Source of the DNA: Dokdonia sp.
GTDB taxonomy: Bacteria > Bacteroidota > Bacteroidia > Flavobacteriales > Flavobacteriaceae
Direction of reading: 5' to 3'
Length of the DNA stretch: 64,000 bases
Assembly (NCBI GenBank): GCA_020630915.1
Contig: JAHDIF010000004.1
Location: 186,001-250,000, forward strand
The position numbers and the translations under genes are program-made. Below the pieces are notes generated by a model that saw only the letters and a list, made by a program, of their open reading frames with translations, did not search any database and was not told the origin of the DNA. Positions 44,501 through 52,970 of this stretch are shown in pieces; position 1 is the stretch's first letter; every line of letters starts with the position of its first letter.

Positions 44501-44645
44501 TATGGACTATAAAACAGGTGTCCCGAAAGAAGAGCATAGTTATCAACTAGATCATTATGAGAAGCTACTCTCTGAAATGAATCTAAAAGTTTCTAAAAAA
44601 ATTCTGGTATATATTGACAATGAGATAAAAGTACTAACTGTTTAA
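41502..44645 (+). CDS. UvrD/RecB-type helicase-nuclease (AddA-like)
   Basis: The AddA-type subunit of a double-strand-break resection enzyme. From the ATG at 41502 the product is 1047 residues; an upstream start would translate through the leader hairpin. Walker A is NASAGSGKT (11-19). Other superfamily 1 motifs are AITFTNKAVAEM, FIDEFQDTSVLQW, GDPKQAIYRWRGG, IMTIHKSKGLEFP and VALTRAIERLYVLS. The C-terminus has a PD-(D/E)XK-type nuclease (GNLLHEML, IPDRIVL, IIMDYKTG). A palindrome encodes SRFRES directly after the final helicase motif. The partner addB-like gene is 2.8 kb downstream, after kbl and ompA. Confidence 0.93.
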   Translation: MAMHSSISIYNASAGSGKTYSLVKDYIKALLMSNTKNKHRHLLAITFTNKAVAEMKERVLSTLENFASYQDKEEKVPTMLVDIASDTGMSHKKIASKASLIITEILHNYASFDIVTIDTLTHRILRTFSKDLDLSGNFEVSLDSKSLLSKAVDRVIDKTGTDKKITAVLVNYALQKADDDKDWNIARDLNDIAALLDRENDAVAMATMNAKTLGDFEKLSIKLSENKTTLITQIKEKAQTLLDTFLSQGIEASHFSRKTFYNHVSKLAQDPLAVKFEPKSTWKNDIENYSFYNKTTDENAKALIDSSRDRLIAFFNETKSLFYQIKKVVEFQKKLVPLSTLQLIGAELQAIKAEENILLISDFNSIIHRSLKEQPAAFIYERLGERYTNYFIDEFQDTSVLQWENLISLIENALVSESKDTVPNSLLIVGDPKQAIYRWRGGKAEQFIALAQKKLPFHSQEASIIQLATNYRSHKEVIAFNNSFFTHIAQYFDSDIHRDIYLQDNNQGYNSRLDGFVSIDFIEAQTTLEADEIYPEKVLDIINSVSQEGFERSDICILVRNNKNGAHMAQFLAEKKVPVVSSDSLLLKKSATVLFIHDILQLQQHPDTIAIAIRVLMFLAQTHNVEDTHVFLNNWLTDDSVSLQSYLEELNIYFSSKVFASLPLYEGVEYIIRSFNLIDQADAYVNGYLEAVFSYTNSKNLGLIGFLQHWEEKKDVLSIDAPLQKGAVQIMTIHKSKGLEFPIVIFPYADANIYRTNNEHHWYSVPEEDFAGFSKLMVGHSSSLQNYSTQGESLYLSRRREQQFDAINVLYVALTRAIERLYVLSRFRESVPLENYGDLFIDFLKTTGKWQEGQLHYTFGRETRAQEYKKGVQETVSIPFTSSEKEKHNIKIITRKGLVLDQNRADAISYGNLLHEMLALVKTPEDIDKALAYFVSDGQVLQSETTPFRITLEMVTNHPELKNAFSKEVTVYNEKAILTKEGSVFIPDRIVLFPDDTVIIMDYKTGVPKEEHSYQLDHYEKLLSEMNLKVSKKILVYIDNEIKVLTV
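43978..43991. repeat. Family A palindrome inside the addA-like gene
   Basis: A perfect 14-bp core (extended ACGCTTTCGCGAAAGCGTA) read in the RFRES frame, at the junction between helicase and nuclease regions. Confidence 0.95.
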
Positions 44646-44649
44646 TCTC

Positions 44650-44657
44650 TAAATTTG
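44650..44657 (+). promoter_or_regulatory. Possible -7 box of kbl
   Basis: TAAATTTG matches TAnnTTTG in the 29-base gap between addA-like and kbl, 17 bases before the ATG. It suggests an internal promoter. Confidence 0.4.
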
Positions 44658-44674
44658 TTTAAAAACGATAACCC

Positions 44675-45880
44675 ATGTACGGAAATATACAACAGCATCT
44701 ACAAACAGAACTCCAGGAAATAAAAGAAGCTGGACTCTACAAGAAAGAAAGAATAATTACAACCCCGCAAGATGCCGTTATTAAAGTGTCTACAGGAGAA
44801 GAGGTGATTAATTTTTGCGCAAACAATTATTTAGGCCTATCATCCAACAAAGAAGTCATCCAGGCTGCTAAGGATGCTATGGATACTCATGGCTTTGGGA
44901 TGAGTTCTGTTCGTTTTATATGTGGCACGCAAGACATACACAAAGAGCTAGAGGCTAAGATCGCTTCTTTTTATGGTACTGAAGACACCATTCTTTACGC
45001 AGCAGCTTTTGACGCAAATGGCGGTGTGTTTGAGCCTCTGTTAGGTAAAGAGGACGCAATAATTTCTGACTCTTTAAATCACGCATCTATTATTGATGGG
45101 GTGCGGTTGTGTAAAGCTGCCCGTTACCGATATCAGAATAACGATATGATGGATCTCGAGTTGCAGCTTCAAAAAGCAAATGAAGCAGGATCAAGATTTA
45201 AACTTATTGTTACAGATGGTGTGTTCTCTATGGATGGCCTCGTTGCCCCTCTCGATAAAATATGTGATCTAGCAGATAAATATGACGCCCTAGTTATGAT
45301 AGACGAATGCCACGCAACAGGGTTTATAGGAGATACAGGTCGCGGCACTCTTGAGGCTAAAGGTGTTTTGGGGCGTATAGATATTATTACCGGAACTTTA
45401 GGAAAAGCCTTGGGTGGTGCTATGGGAGGATACACAACAGCAAAAAAAGAAGTAATAGAGATTTTAAGACAACGTAGTAGGCCTTACTTATTTTCCAACT
45501 CTCTTGCGCCAGCTATAGTAGGGGCCTCTATTAAAGTGTTTGAAATGTTGGATAAAGACACAACCTTGCGAGATAAACTAGATTGGAACACCTCATATTT
45601 CAAAAAAGGCATGAAAGATGCGGGCTTTGATATTATAGATGGAGACTCTGCTATTGTCCCGGTAATGCTATATGATGCAAAGCTTTCACAAAAAATGGCT
45701 GACGCTTTATTAGATGAAGGAATCTATGTTATTGGTTTCTTTTATCCTGTTGTTCCCAAGGAGAAAGCTAGGATTAGAGTTCAATTAAGTGCCGCTCATA
45801 CAAAAGAACATTTAGACAAAGCAATAGGCGCTTTTACAAAAACAGGGATAAACTTAGGGGTGATAGAGCCTAAAGAATAA
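44675..45880 (+). CDS. kbl: Glycine C-acetyltransferase (2-amino-3-ketobutyrate CoA ligase)
   Basis: A PLP enzyme converting 2-amino-3-ketobutyrate plus CoA to glycine and acetyl-CoA in threonine breakdown. The 401-residue product belongs to the alpha-oxoamine synthase family. Its features are [11 protein letters not shown] near the N-terminus, [12 protein letters not shown] for the PLP-binding aspartate/histidine, and the PLP lysine in [15 protein letters not shown] (about residue 244). Length and motifs fit KBL best among this family, but serine palmitoyltransferase-like relatives share them. Threonine dehydrogenase is not in the window. Confidence 0.92.
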   Translation: MYGNIQQHLQTELQEIKEAGLYKKERIITTPQDAVIKVSTGEEVINFCANNYLGLSSNKEVIQAAKDAMDTHGFGMSSVRFICGTQDIHKELEAKIASFYGTEDTILYAAAFDANGGVFEPLLGKEDAIISDSLNHASIIDGVRLCKAARYRYQNNDMMDLELQLQKANEAGSRFKLIVTDGVFSMDGLVAPLDKICDLADKYDALVMIDECHATGFIGDTGRGTLEAKGVLGRIDIITGTLGKALGGAMGGYTTAKKEVIEILRQRSRPYLFSNSLAPAIVGASIKVFEMLDKDTTLRDKLDWNTSYFKKGMKDAGFDIIDGDSAIVPVMLYDAKLSQKMADALLDEGIYVIGFFYPVVPKEKARIRVQLSAAHTKEHLDKAIGAFTKTGINLGVIEPKE

Positions 45881-45917
45881 AACTAAAACTGGTGGATTAT
45901 TAAAATTTTAGTACTTT

Positions 45918-45925
45918 TATCTTTG
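45918..45925 (+). promoter_or_regulatory. Probable -7 box of the ompA-like gene
   Basis: TATCTTTG matches TAnnTTTG and gives a 5' leader of about 50-60 bases before the ATG at 45986. The leader is AT-rich. Confidence 0.55.
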
Positions 45926-45985
45926 TTGATTAATTTTAACAACTTACTTTTGCTTTTAATTAACACTTAAAATTAAGAATAAACA

Positions 45986-47398
45986 ATGAAACATCTTAGC
46001 AGATTTTTAGTCGCTTCGCTTCTGATATTATTCGTCGGATCAGTGAATGCACAAGACGCAAACAATCCTTGGGCAATTTCTGTCGGAGCCAATGCTGTTG
46101 ACTTTTATCCAGTAGGAGACGAAACTTCACTTGCAGGAATTGGAGGAGAAAGCGACAAGCTTTTTGACGAATACTTTAACGTAGAAGACCACTGGAATAT
46201 GGTGCCTTCTGTTTCTTATATTAACGTATCTCGTTATATAGGTGACGGATTTGTTGCTGGAATTTCTGGTTCGTTAAACAGAATTGATCAGATTGGTGAC
46301 CGTTCTCCAAGAAATGATTTACAGTACTATGCCGTAGACGGTGATGTGCAATACAGCCTTAAAAATCTTTTAAATTCAGGATGGCTTGATCCTTACATTA
46401 CTGTAGGAGCTGGTTACACTTGGTTAGAAAGTGAAACAACTGGAGGAAACTTAGGCTTTGGAACTGCAAATGGAGGACTTGGTGTACGTTTCTGGTTTAG
46501 CGATAACTTTAATTTAGGCCTTAAGTCTGGATATAAGCACGCTTTTGAAGACGACGGAAGAAAACTCTTTCAACACGCTGCCTCTGTAGGTATTGCTTTT
46601 GGAGGTAAAGATACTGATGGTGATGGCATCTTTGACAAAGATGATGCGTGTCCAGAAGTTGCTGGATTAGAAGTTTTTAATGGTTGTCCAGATTCTGACG
46701 GCGATGGTATTGAAGATTCTAAAGATGCGTGTCCTAATGTAGCTGGTGTTCCGGAATTTGACGGATGTGCTGATTCTGATGGTGATGGTATACCTGATCC
46801 TAAAGATGCTTGTCCTACTGTGGCTGGTGTTGCTGCCTTAGGTGGTTGTCCAGATGCTGACGGTGACGGCATAAAAGATGCTGATGATAACTGTCCTAAT
46901 GAGGCTGGACCACGTGCTAACAATGGTTGTCCTTACCAAGACAAAGATGGTGATGGTGTTTTAGATAAAGATGACAACTGTCCTGATGAAGTTGGTACTG
47001 TTGCTAACAACGGATGTCCAGAAGTTCCTGAAGTGTCTGTAGAAGTATTAAACGAATTAAACGTTCAATTCAAATCAGTACTTTTTGATTACAATAAAGC
47101 TTCTATTAGAACAGAATCTTACGCTACTTTAGATAATGTAGCTGCAATTATGAATGAGTATACAAATACTTCATTCTTAATTGAAGGTCATACAGATTCA
47201 AGAGGTCGTGATGCTTATAACCTTAATCTTTCTAATGAAAGAGCTGCTTCTGTAAGAGCTTATTTAATAGGAAAAGGTATTAGTTCTGACAGATTAAAAT
47301 CTCAAGGATTTGGTGAAACGAGACCAGTTGCTTCTAACAATACAGCTGCAGGACGTCAAGAAAACAGACGTGTAGAGCTTTCTATCTTAGATCAATAA
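45986..47398 (+). CDS. OmpA family outer-membrane protein with thrombospondin type 3 repeats
   Basis: The 470-residue product has a signal peptide (about 1-22, ending in VNAQ) and an N-terminal 8-strand barrel (about 30-205). Five calcium-binding thrombospondin type 3 repeats (about 209-345) lead to a C-terminal OmpA peptidoglycan-binding domain (about 355-470, with LIEGHTDSRGRDAYN and NLSNERAASVRAYL). It anchors the outer membrane to the cell wall. It is probably abundant, having its own promoter and a strong terminator. Confidence 0.95.
   Translation: MKHLSRFLVASLLILFVGSVNAQDANNPWAISVGANAVDFYPVGDETSLAGIGGESDKLFDEYFNVEDHWNMVPSVSYINVSRYIGDGFVAGISGSLNRIDQIGDRSPRNDLQYYAVDGDVQYSLKNLLNSGWLDPYITVGAGYTWLESETTGGNLGFGTANGGLGVRFWFSDNFNLGLKSGYKHAFEDDGRKLFQHAASVGIAFGGKDTDGDGIFDKDDACPEVAGLEVFNGCPDSDGDGIEDSKDACPNVAGVPEFDGCADSDGDGIPDPKDACPTVAGVAALGGCPDADGDGIKDADDNCPNEAGPRANNGCPYQDKDGDGVLDKDDNCPDEVGTVANNGCPEVPEVSVEVLNELNVQFKSVLFDYNKASIRTESYATLDNVAAIMNEYTNTSFLIEGHTDSRGRDAYNLNLSNERAASVRAYLIGKGISSDRLKSQGFGETRPVASNNTAAGRQENRRVELSILDQ
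46610..47020 (+). repeat. Five tandem thrombospondin type 3 repeats in the ompA-like gene
   Basis: Four 81-bp units and one 87-bp unit encode repeats of the form DxDGDGIxDxxDxCP...GC. The last unit starts YQDKDGDG. The aspartates ligate calcium and the paired cysteines probably form disulfides. Confidence 0.9.
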
Positions 47399-47419
47399 GA
47401 GAATTTTAAATTAATATTT

Positions 47420-47455
47420 AAAACGCCTCGCTTCTTAGCGAGGCGTTTTCTATTT
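47420..47455 (+). terminator. Intrinsic terminator of the ompA-like gene
   Basis: A perfect 12-bp stem (AAAACGCCTCGC / GCGAGGCGTTTT) with a 6-base loop and trailing CTATTTT. Confidence 0.95.
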
Positions 47456-47462
47456 TAGACCT

Positions 47463-50180
47463 ATGTCTACTTTTATACAAAACGTGGTTCAGGATCTCAA
47501 AGCCAAGGGTTGCGACTTTTCTAATTTAATCTTTATCCTACCGAGTAAAAGAGCTGGTGTTTTTCTTCAAAAGACCATTTCACTTGAGCTTACGCAAACT
47601 ATATTCTCCCCGACTATTTATAGTATAGAAGAGTTTGTACAATACCTTTCAGGACTTAAGATTGTTAATCCTGTTGAGCTTCTATTTAAATTTTATAAAA
47701 TTTATCTTGAGCTTACATCTCCAAAAGACCAAGAAACATTTCAAACATTTCTTTCTTGGGCTCAAACCTTACTAGATGATATAAATGAGATTGATCGCCA
47801 TTTATTAGACCATTCCTCCATATTCTCACATCTAAAGGATATCCAAGAACTAAACCATTGGTCTCAGACGGCACCAACAGAAATAATAAAGAAATACTTA
47901 ATCTTCTGGAAACAACTTCCCTTATACTATGAATCTCTCAATCAAATCCTATCTTCCACAAGTGAAGGTCATCAAGGCCTCCTATATAGAAAAGCTGCAG
48001 AAGAAATAGAATTCTACATACAGAACGACAACTCTAAACATCACGTATTTCTTGGGTTTAACGCTTTAAATACATCTGAAGAGACAATTATTCAAGCGAT
48101 CTTAGAAAGTCTTCCGTCAAGTATCTACTGGGATGCAGACAACCATTTTATGCAGTTTGCAAATCACGATTCCTCCATGTTTTTAACAAAGCACAAGGCT
48201 AACTGGAAACACTTTTTAACTAATGATTTTAACTGGATATCTAGCAATTACTCCCGGGGGAAAAACATCACAGAAACCGCTGTGCCTCAGGACATAGATC
48301 AAGTCAAATTTGTCTCCCAGATTCTCAAATCATTAGACCAGGAGGCGCTTAACAAAACGGCCCTTGTTCTAGGTGATGAAAGTATAATAATACCACTGCT
48401 AAACTCCCTTCCCCCTAATGTAAAGGATGTAAATGTTACAATGGGGATTCCGTTAAGTCAAACGCCAATAGCCTCTTTTTTTGAGAGCTTATTTACATTA
48501 CAACTTACAGTCTCAGACAAAGGATACTATTATAAAAATATTTTTGCAGTAATTACCCACCCCTTAGCTCCATATTTGTGTCCTGCCGCATACATAGATT
48601 CATTATCGCGCTCTATTGTTACCAATAATACTGTTTATCTTGAAGCTAATACGCTCATAGCGCATTCTGAGTCTAACATTAAGGTAATTGAAAGTCTATT
48701 TTCACCTTGGGAAAACGATATTAACACCGCATTACAGAATTCTCTTGAACTGATAAATTACTTATTAGACCTCTCTTCTTACACAACAGATAGACTTTTG
48801 GTTGAATATCTGTTAGGCTTTAGGAAAGTTTATACTCAATTAGCAACCTTATGCTTATCATACTCTTATATAGAAGATATACCTACATTGTACAACTTCT
48901 ATAAAGATACTGTAGCCAAAGAAACAGTAGACGTAAAAGGAAATCCCCACGGTGGTTTACAAATTATGGGAATGCTTGAATCTCGACTATTAGACTTTAC
49001 AAACGTTATTATAACATCTGTAAATGAGGGAATATTACCCTCTGGAAAATCCTCAAATTCTTTCTTGCCCTATGACATAAAATTACATTACGGTTTACCA
49101 ACTTATGCAGAAAAAGACGCCGTCTACACATATCACTTTTATAGGCTTCTTCATCGGGCTGAAAATGTCAATCTTATTTATAAGACAACAACCTCTGGCC
49201 TTGGTGCTACAGAAAAAAGCAGATTGCTTCTTCAGCTAGAAATAGAAGGAATCCACAAAATCAAGCATCAGATTGCTGCTCCTGAGATACTCCCTTCTTC
49301 TTCAAAAGAAGTAATAATACACAAAACACCTTCTGTACAAGCAAAAATCAAAAGCTTCTTACAATCAGGTATTTCTCCTTCGTCCATAGGAACCTACTTG
49401 CGTAATCCTCTGGACTTTTATTATCAATATATTCTTGGTATCCCACAGCAGAATGCGTTAGAAGAAACCATTGCTGCCAATACGATGGGAACTATTATTC
49501 ACAACGTACTCGAAGAGCTCTACACTCCTTATATAAACAAAGAGGTTATAAAAAGTGACTTAGACAAGATGGTAAAAACATTTACACAGCTCGTAAACGT
49601 TGAGTTTCAATCTTCAAAAATTAAAGAATTTACTACTGGCAAAAATCGAATTATATACGAAGTAATCACCCGTTTCATAGAGAACTTCATAAAAAGAGAA
49701 ATAAAAGACCTCGACAGCGGAGCGTCACTATCTATTAAATCTCTTGAAAACAAGCTTAAGACAACTCTTAACGTTTCCACCCTCCCTTATTCGGTAATTC
49801 TTAAAGGAACGGTAGACAGGGTAGACTATTATAACAGTCAATTACGTATCATTGATTACAAAACAGGAACCGTAAGTCCTGGAGATCTAAAAATTAAAGA
49901 GTGGCAAGATTTACTTCAAGCCGAAGGCAAGTATGAAAAAGCCTTTCAAGTATTACTCTACACCTACATGATTACTAGGGCCCAAAATACTGCATTTCCT
50001 GTACAAGCCGGGATCATATCAACTAAAAAAATTAAAAATGGCTTTATGCCCTTCACTTTTATAAAAGATCAACTCATCACCCAAGACACACTGGATAGTT
50101 TTGAAACTATTTTAATTCAACTACTTCAAGAAATAATAAATCCAAAGATCCCTTTTCGAGATTCTGGATTTACATACTAG
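47463..50180 (+). CDS. PD-(D/E)XK nuclease, AddB-like subunit
   Basis: The 905-residue product has a degenerate helicase-like N-terminus (LIFILPSKRAGVFL, FSPTIYSIEEFVQY). A C-terminal RecB-family nuclease domain has GTIIHNVLEELY, GTVDRVDYYNSQLRIIDYKTG (Asp and the DYK motif) and a Gln-containing FQVLLYTYM. The canonical ATP-binding motifs are lost, as in AddB. It is the likely partner of the AddA-like protein for processing DNA ends. No iron-sulfur cysteine set is visible, unlike Firmicutes AddB. Confidence 0.85.
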   Translation: MSTFIQNVVQDLKAKGCDFSNLIFILPSKRAGVFLQKTISLELTQTIFSPTIYSIEEFVQYLSGLKIVNPVELLFKFYKIYLELTSPKDQETFQTFLSWAQTLLDDINEIDRHLLDHSSIFSHLKDIQELNHWSQTAPTEIIKKYLIFWKQLPLYYESLNQILSSTSEGHQGLLYRKAAEEIEFYIQNDNSKHHVFLGFNALNTSEETIIQAILESLPSSIYWDADNHFMQFANHDSSMFLTKHKANWKHFLTNDFNWISSNYSRGKNITETAVPQDIDQVKFVSQILKSLDQEALNKTALVLGDESIIIPLLNSLPPNVKDVNVTMGIPLSQTPIASFFESLFTLQLTVSDKGYYYKNIFAVITHPLAPYLCPAAYIDSLSRSIVTNNTVYLEANTLIAHSESNIKVIESLFSPWENDINTALQNSLELINYLLDLSSYTTDRLLVEYLLGFRKVYTQLATLCLSYSYIEDIPTLYNFYKDTVAKETVDVKGNPHGGLQIMGMLESRLLDFTNVIITSVNEGILPSGKSSNSFLPYDIKLHYGLPTYAEKDAVYTYHFYRLLHRAENVNLIYKTTTSGLGATEKSRLLLQLEIEGIHKIKHQIAAPEILPSSSKEVIIHKTPSVQAKIKSFLQSGISPSSIGTYLRNPLDFYYQYILGIPQQNALEETIAANTMGTIIHNVLEELYTPYINKEVIKSDLDKMVKTFTQLVNVEFQSSKIKEFTTGKNRIIYEVITRFIENFIKREIKDLDSGASLSIKSLENKLKTTLNVSTLPYSVILKGTVDRVDYYNSQLRIIDYKTGTVSPGDLKIKEWQDLLQAEGKYEKAFQVLLYTYMITRAQNTAFPVQAGIISTKKIKNGFMPFTFIKDQLITQDTLDSFETILIQLLQEIINPKIPFRDSGFTY

Positions 50181-50191
50181 TTGTATTCTTG

Positions 50192-50265
50192 TGGAGAAGA
50201 TGGGATTCGAACCCACGACCTCTTGACTGCCAGTCAAGCGCTCTAGCCAACTGAGCTACATCCCC
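50192..50265 (-). tRNA. tRNA-Ala, anticodon GGC
   Basis: The 74-base gene reads GGGGATGTAGCTCAG... on the minus strand. The D arm is GCTC/GAGC, the anticodon stem CTTGA/TCAAG with loop CTGGCAG (anticodon GGC) and the T arm contains GGTTCGAATCC. The G3-U70 wobble that marks alanine tRNAs is present. CCA is not encoded. The family A palindrome lies 8 bases upstream of its 5' end. Confidence 0.96.
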
Positions 50266-50273
50266 TTTTTAAC

Positions 50274-50287
50274 GCTTTCGCGAAAGC
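50274..50287. repeat. Family A palindrome between usp and the tRNA-Ala gene
   Basis: A perfect 14-bp core located between the usp stop and the 5' end of the tRNA gene. Confidence 0.95.
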
Positions 50288-50296
50288 ATAACACAC

Positions 50297-51094
50297 CTAC
50301 TCTTCCTGCACTCCTAAAATAAGAAGTGGCTTCGTCGTATAAAATTCTTTTTTAAGTACAGCTCCCTTTTCCCACAGTTTTTTGAAAAATCCTCTCTTCC
50401 TGCGCACTACACAGATCATATCTGGATTTGCTGCCTTATAATTTTCCAATACTCCTTGATATGTTGTCGCATTCATACTTGTCGTGTAACTACTACTTAA
50501 CTTCTCAAGTTTAACGCTCAGCCGTTTCATCTCCTCCGTGGTGTTAGGAGTATGTACGTGAAGTAAGTCCAGCCTTGTATTAAATACCTTAAGCATCGCA
50601 CGCATTGGGTCTAGCATACTCTTTTTTGGAAATACCCCATTCTTAAAGGCCATTAATATACTTTTAGGCTTTTCAAAACGAGTTCCGTCAGGAATTATTA
50701 AAACAGGAATGTTTGTTTCTTTAACAAGAGCGCCAGTTGTTTTACCAAGATACTCTTCCTCACTTACCGAGTTGCTTCGCTGCGCCAAGATCATTAAATC
50801 TACAGGTACGTGCTTATTAAAACGTTGTACTCCCTCAATAACGCCGCCCTTAATAGGGTGTGCAATCACAGAAACATCTTTTCTGTCTACCTTCTCTAAA
50901 GCATCATCTATTCTGTTTTCTGACTCTTCTTTAAGCAAGGTGTTTACTTTTGCCATTCCAGCAACCTTAGAAAACTCTTGAAAAATTGAAATCACATACA
51001 CATTTGCATCTATTTCTTGTGCAAAGTCTATCGCATATTGAAGCGTATCTGTAGATGAAGAAGACGTTCCTAAAGGTACAAGTATGTTTTTCAT
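50297..51094 (-). CDS. Universal stress protein, tandem-domain type
   Basis: The 265-residue product begins MKNILVPLGTSSSSTDTLQYA and consists of two UspA-like domains (about 1-140 and 145-265). The first includes GALVKETNIPVLII; the second begins SILMAFKNG. I start it at 51094. The longer frame to 51157 adds sequence overlapping the divergent gene's promoter and start. Function is general stress survival; ligand binding (ATP) is uncertain because the second domain lacks a clear GxxGS motif. Confidence 0.88.
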   Translation of the reverse strand: MKNILVPLGTSSSSTDTLQYAIDFAQEIDANVYVISIFQEFSKVAGMAKVNTLLKEESENRIDDALEKVDRKDVSVIAHPIKGGVIEGVQRFNKHVPVDLMILAQRSNSVSEEEYLGKTTGALVKETNIPVLIIPDGTRFEKPKSILMAFKNGVFPKKSMLDPMRAMLKVFNTRLDLLHVHTPNTTEEMKRLSVKLEKLSSSYTTSMNATTYQGVLENYKAANPDMICVVRRKRGFFKKLWEKGAVLKKEFYTTKPLLILGVQEE

Positions 51095-51103
51095 AGAATA
51101 GGT

Positions 51104-51132
51104 GTATTTTTGTTTGTACCCAGCAAAAATAC
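51104..51132. promoter_or_regulatory. Face-to-face divergent promoters of usp and the GNAT gene
   Basis: GTATTTTTG (51104-51112) and CAAAAATAC (51124-51132) form a perfect 9-bp inverted repeat with an 11-base spacer. Each half holds a TAnnTTTG -7 box. The plus-strand box would serve the GNAT gene starting at 51142. The minus-strand box would serve usp starting at 51094. The predicted start sites fall inside the spacer. Confidence 0.6.
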
Positions 51133-51141
51133 TTCTATTCT

Positions 51142-51645
51142 GTGATTGAACACGCAAAAATTTCGGAAATACCTGAAATTCTGAGACTCACAAGAGCATG
51201 TGCTCAGGCAATGATCGCAAATGGCATATACCAATGGAATGAGCATTACCCCTCTAAAGGAGCTTTTGAAAACGATATTAAGCGAGAAGAATTATATGTC
51301 CTCAAACAAAACAACCTCATCATAGGGACGATCGTCATTTCTAATTTTATGGATGAAGAGTATGCACCTATTGAGTGGCTTACCCCAAACGAAAACAACT
51401 TTTATATCCATAGGCTATCTGTACATCCAGAGCGTCAAGGAAAAGGCTATGCGCGACAGTTAATGGATTATGCAGAAGCTTTCGCGAAAGCAAAAAAAGC
51501 CACCTCCATACGGCTGGACACCTTTAGCCAAAACCAAAGAAACCAACGTTTTTACGAGGCTCGTGGATATCAAAGATTAGGTAACATCTTTTTTCCGAAA
51601 CAAAGTGAACATCCGTTTTACTGCTACGAACTCGTATGGGAATAG
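51142..51645 (+). CDS. GNAT family N-acetyltransferase
   Basis: The 167-residue product starts at GTG 51142. It has the GNAT acetyl-CoA site IHRLSVHPERQGKGYARQLM (Q-x-x-G-x-A loop at about residues 99-105) and the C-terminal QRFYEARGYQRLG. The substrate is unknown. It overlaps the MATE gene by 10 bases, so the two are coupled. A palindrome encodes EAFAKAK just after the acetyl-CoA helix. Confidence 0.9.
   Translation: MIEHAKISEIPEILRLTRACAQAMIANGIYQWNEHYPSKGAFENDIKREELYVLKQNNLIIGTIVISNFMDEEYAPIEWLTPNENNFYIHRLSVHPERQGKGYARQLMDYAEAFAKAKKATSIRLDTFSQNQRNQRFYEARGYQRLGNIFFPKQSEHPFYCYELVWE
51478..51491. repeat. Family A palindrome inside the GNAT gene
   Basis: A perfect 14-bp core read in the AFAKA frame, at the end of the helix following the acetyl-CoA loop. 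Confidence 0.95.
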
Positions 51646-52970
51646 ACATCTCATTTAAACGCATACAACAACTAGCAATTCCTGCCATTATCGCAGGAAT
51701 AGCCGAACCTATTTTGTCCAGCACAGACGCCGCCGTAGTAGGTAATATGCAGCTTTATAGCACAGAATCTCTTGCAGCTGTAGGAATTGTAGGATCGTTT
51801 TTATCTATGCTCATTTGGATTTTGGGGCAGACAAGAAGTGCGATTGCTACTATTATTGCTCAAAATCTTGGTGCTGGAAAAATAGAAGATATAAGGGTGT
51901 TGCCTGCACAAGCAATCTTCTTTAATATTCTCTTAAGCTTAGTTGTACTAGGAAGCACCTACTTTTTTGTAGAGCAAATCTTTATCTTTTTCAATGCAGA
52001 AGGTCTTGTGCTTGACCTTAGTATAGACTACTACAACATACGTGTGTGGGGATTCCCTCTTACGTTATTCACTTTTGCGGTGTTTGGAATCTTTAGAGGG
52101 CTGCAAAATACTTTCTGGCCTATGCTGGTTGCAGCTTCTGGTGCCATTGTAAACATTGGTCTTGATTTCTTATTAGTATATGGACTCGAAGGGGTCATTC
52201 CCGCTCTAGGAGTAGAAGGCGCTGCTTGGGCAAGTCTTATCTCTCAAGCGATTATGGCAATCATGGCATTGATATTTCTTTTAACAAAGACAACTACTTC
52301 ACTAAAGCTTAGGTTCCCGTTGCATCCAGAAATTAATAGGCTGGTTTCTATGAGTCTTAATCTTTTTGTTCGCTCTTTTTCTCTTAATGTTGCCCTTGTT
52401 CTAGCCGTAAGGGAAGCAACAGCTTTAGGTACAGAGGTAGTCGCAGCACATACAATAGCCGCAAACATCTGGTTATTTACTGCATTTTTTATTGATGGCT
52501 ATGGTGCCGCAGGAAACGTACTTAGTGGGCGATTACTGGGGGCAAAAGATTATCCATCTCTATGGACGCTCACTAAGAGAGTGAATATCTATAATCTAGT
52601 CGTATGTTTTTCCTTAATGATGGTTGCCACTCTTTTTTATAACTACTCAGGCAGGATTTTTAGTAAAGAAGTCGCTGTGCTTGAGGCTTTTTATAGCGTT
52701 TTCTTTATTGTTATTCTTATGCAGCCCCTCAATTCGCTAGCCTTTACTCTAGACGCTATTTTCAAAGGGCTGGGGGAGATGGCTTATTTGCGTAATACGC
52801 TATTAATCGCAACATTTTTAGGGTTTGTTCCCGTTATTTATATAAGTCAGCATCTTAATTGGGGATTGCAAGGGATTTGGCTTGCATTCGTAATCTGGAT
52901 GGTATTACGAGCGCTCATTCTCGTGGTTAAGTATAGAAACAAGTACTATGTGCTAGCAAAGACTAACTAG
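51636..52970 (+). CDS. MATE family multidrug efflux transporter
   Basis: The 444-residue product has about 12 transmembrane helices in two halves (IPAIIAGIAEPILSSTDAAVVG at the start and RSFSLNVALVLAVREATALG in the second half). It is typical of the DinF-like MATE branch, which exports cationic drugs or other compounds using Na+ or H+. The ATG lies inside the end of the GNAT gene. Its stop overlaps the convergent antiporter gene by 8 bases. Confidence 0.93.
   Translation: MGIDISFKRIQQLAIPAIIAGIAEPILSSTDAAVVGNMQLYSTESLAAVGIVGSFLSMLIWILGQTRSAIATIIAQNLGAGKIEDIRVLPAQAIFFNILLSLVVLGSTYFFVEQIFIFFNAEGLVLDLSIDYYNIRVWGFPLTLFTFAVFGIFRGLQNTFWPMLVAASGAIVNIGLDFLLVYGLEGVIPALGVEGAAWASLISQAIMAIMALIFLLTKTTTSLKLRFPLHPEINRLVSMSLNLFVRSFSLNVALVLAVREATALGTEVVAAHTIAANIWLFTAFFIDGYGAAGNVLSGRLLGAKDYPSLWTLTKRVNIYNLVVCFSLMMVATLFYNYSGRIFSKEVAVLEAFYSVFFIVILMQPLNSLAFTLDAIFKGLGEMAYLRNTLLIATFLGFVPVIYISQHLNWGLQGIWLAFVIWMVLRALILVVKYRNKYYVLAKTN

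Noticed and set aside
46610-47020. Tandem repeats as a possible CRISPR array
   Set aside because: The units are coding thrombospondin type 3 repeats in frame within the ompA-like gene, without spacers.
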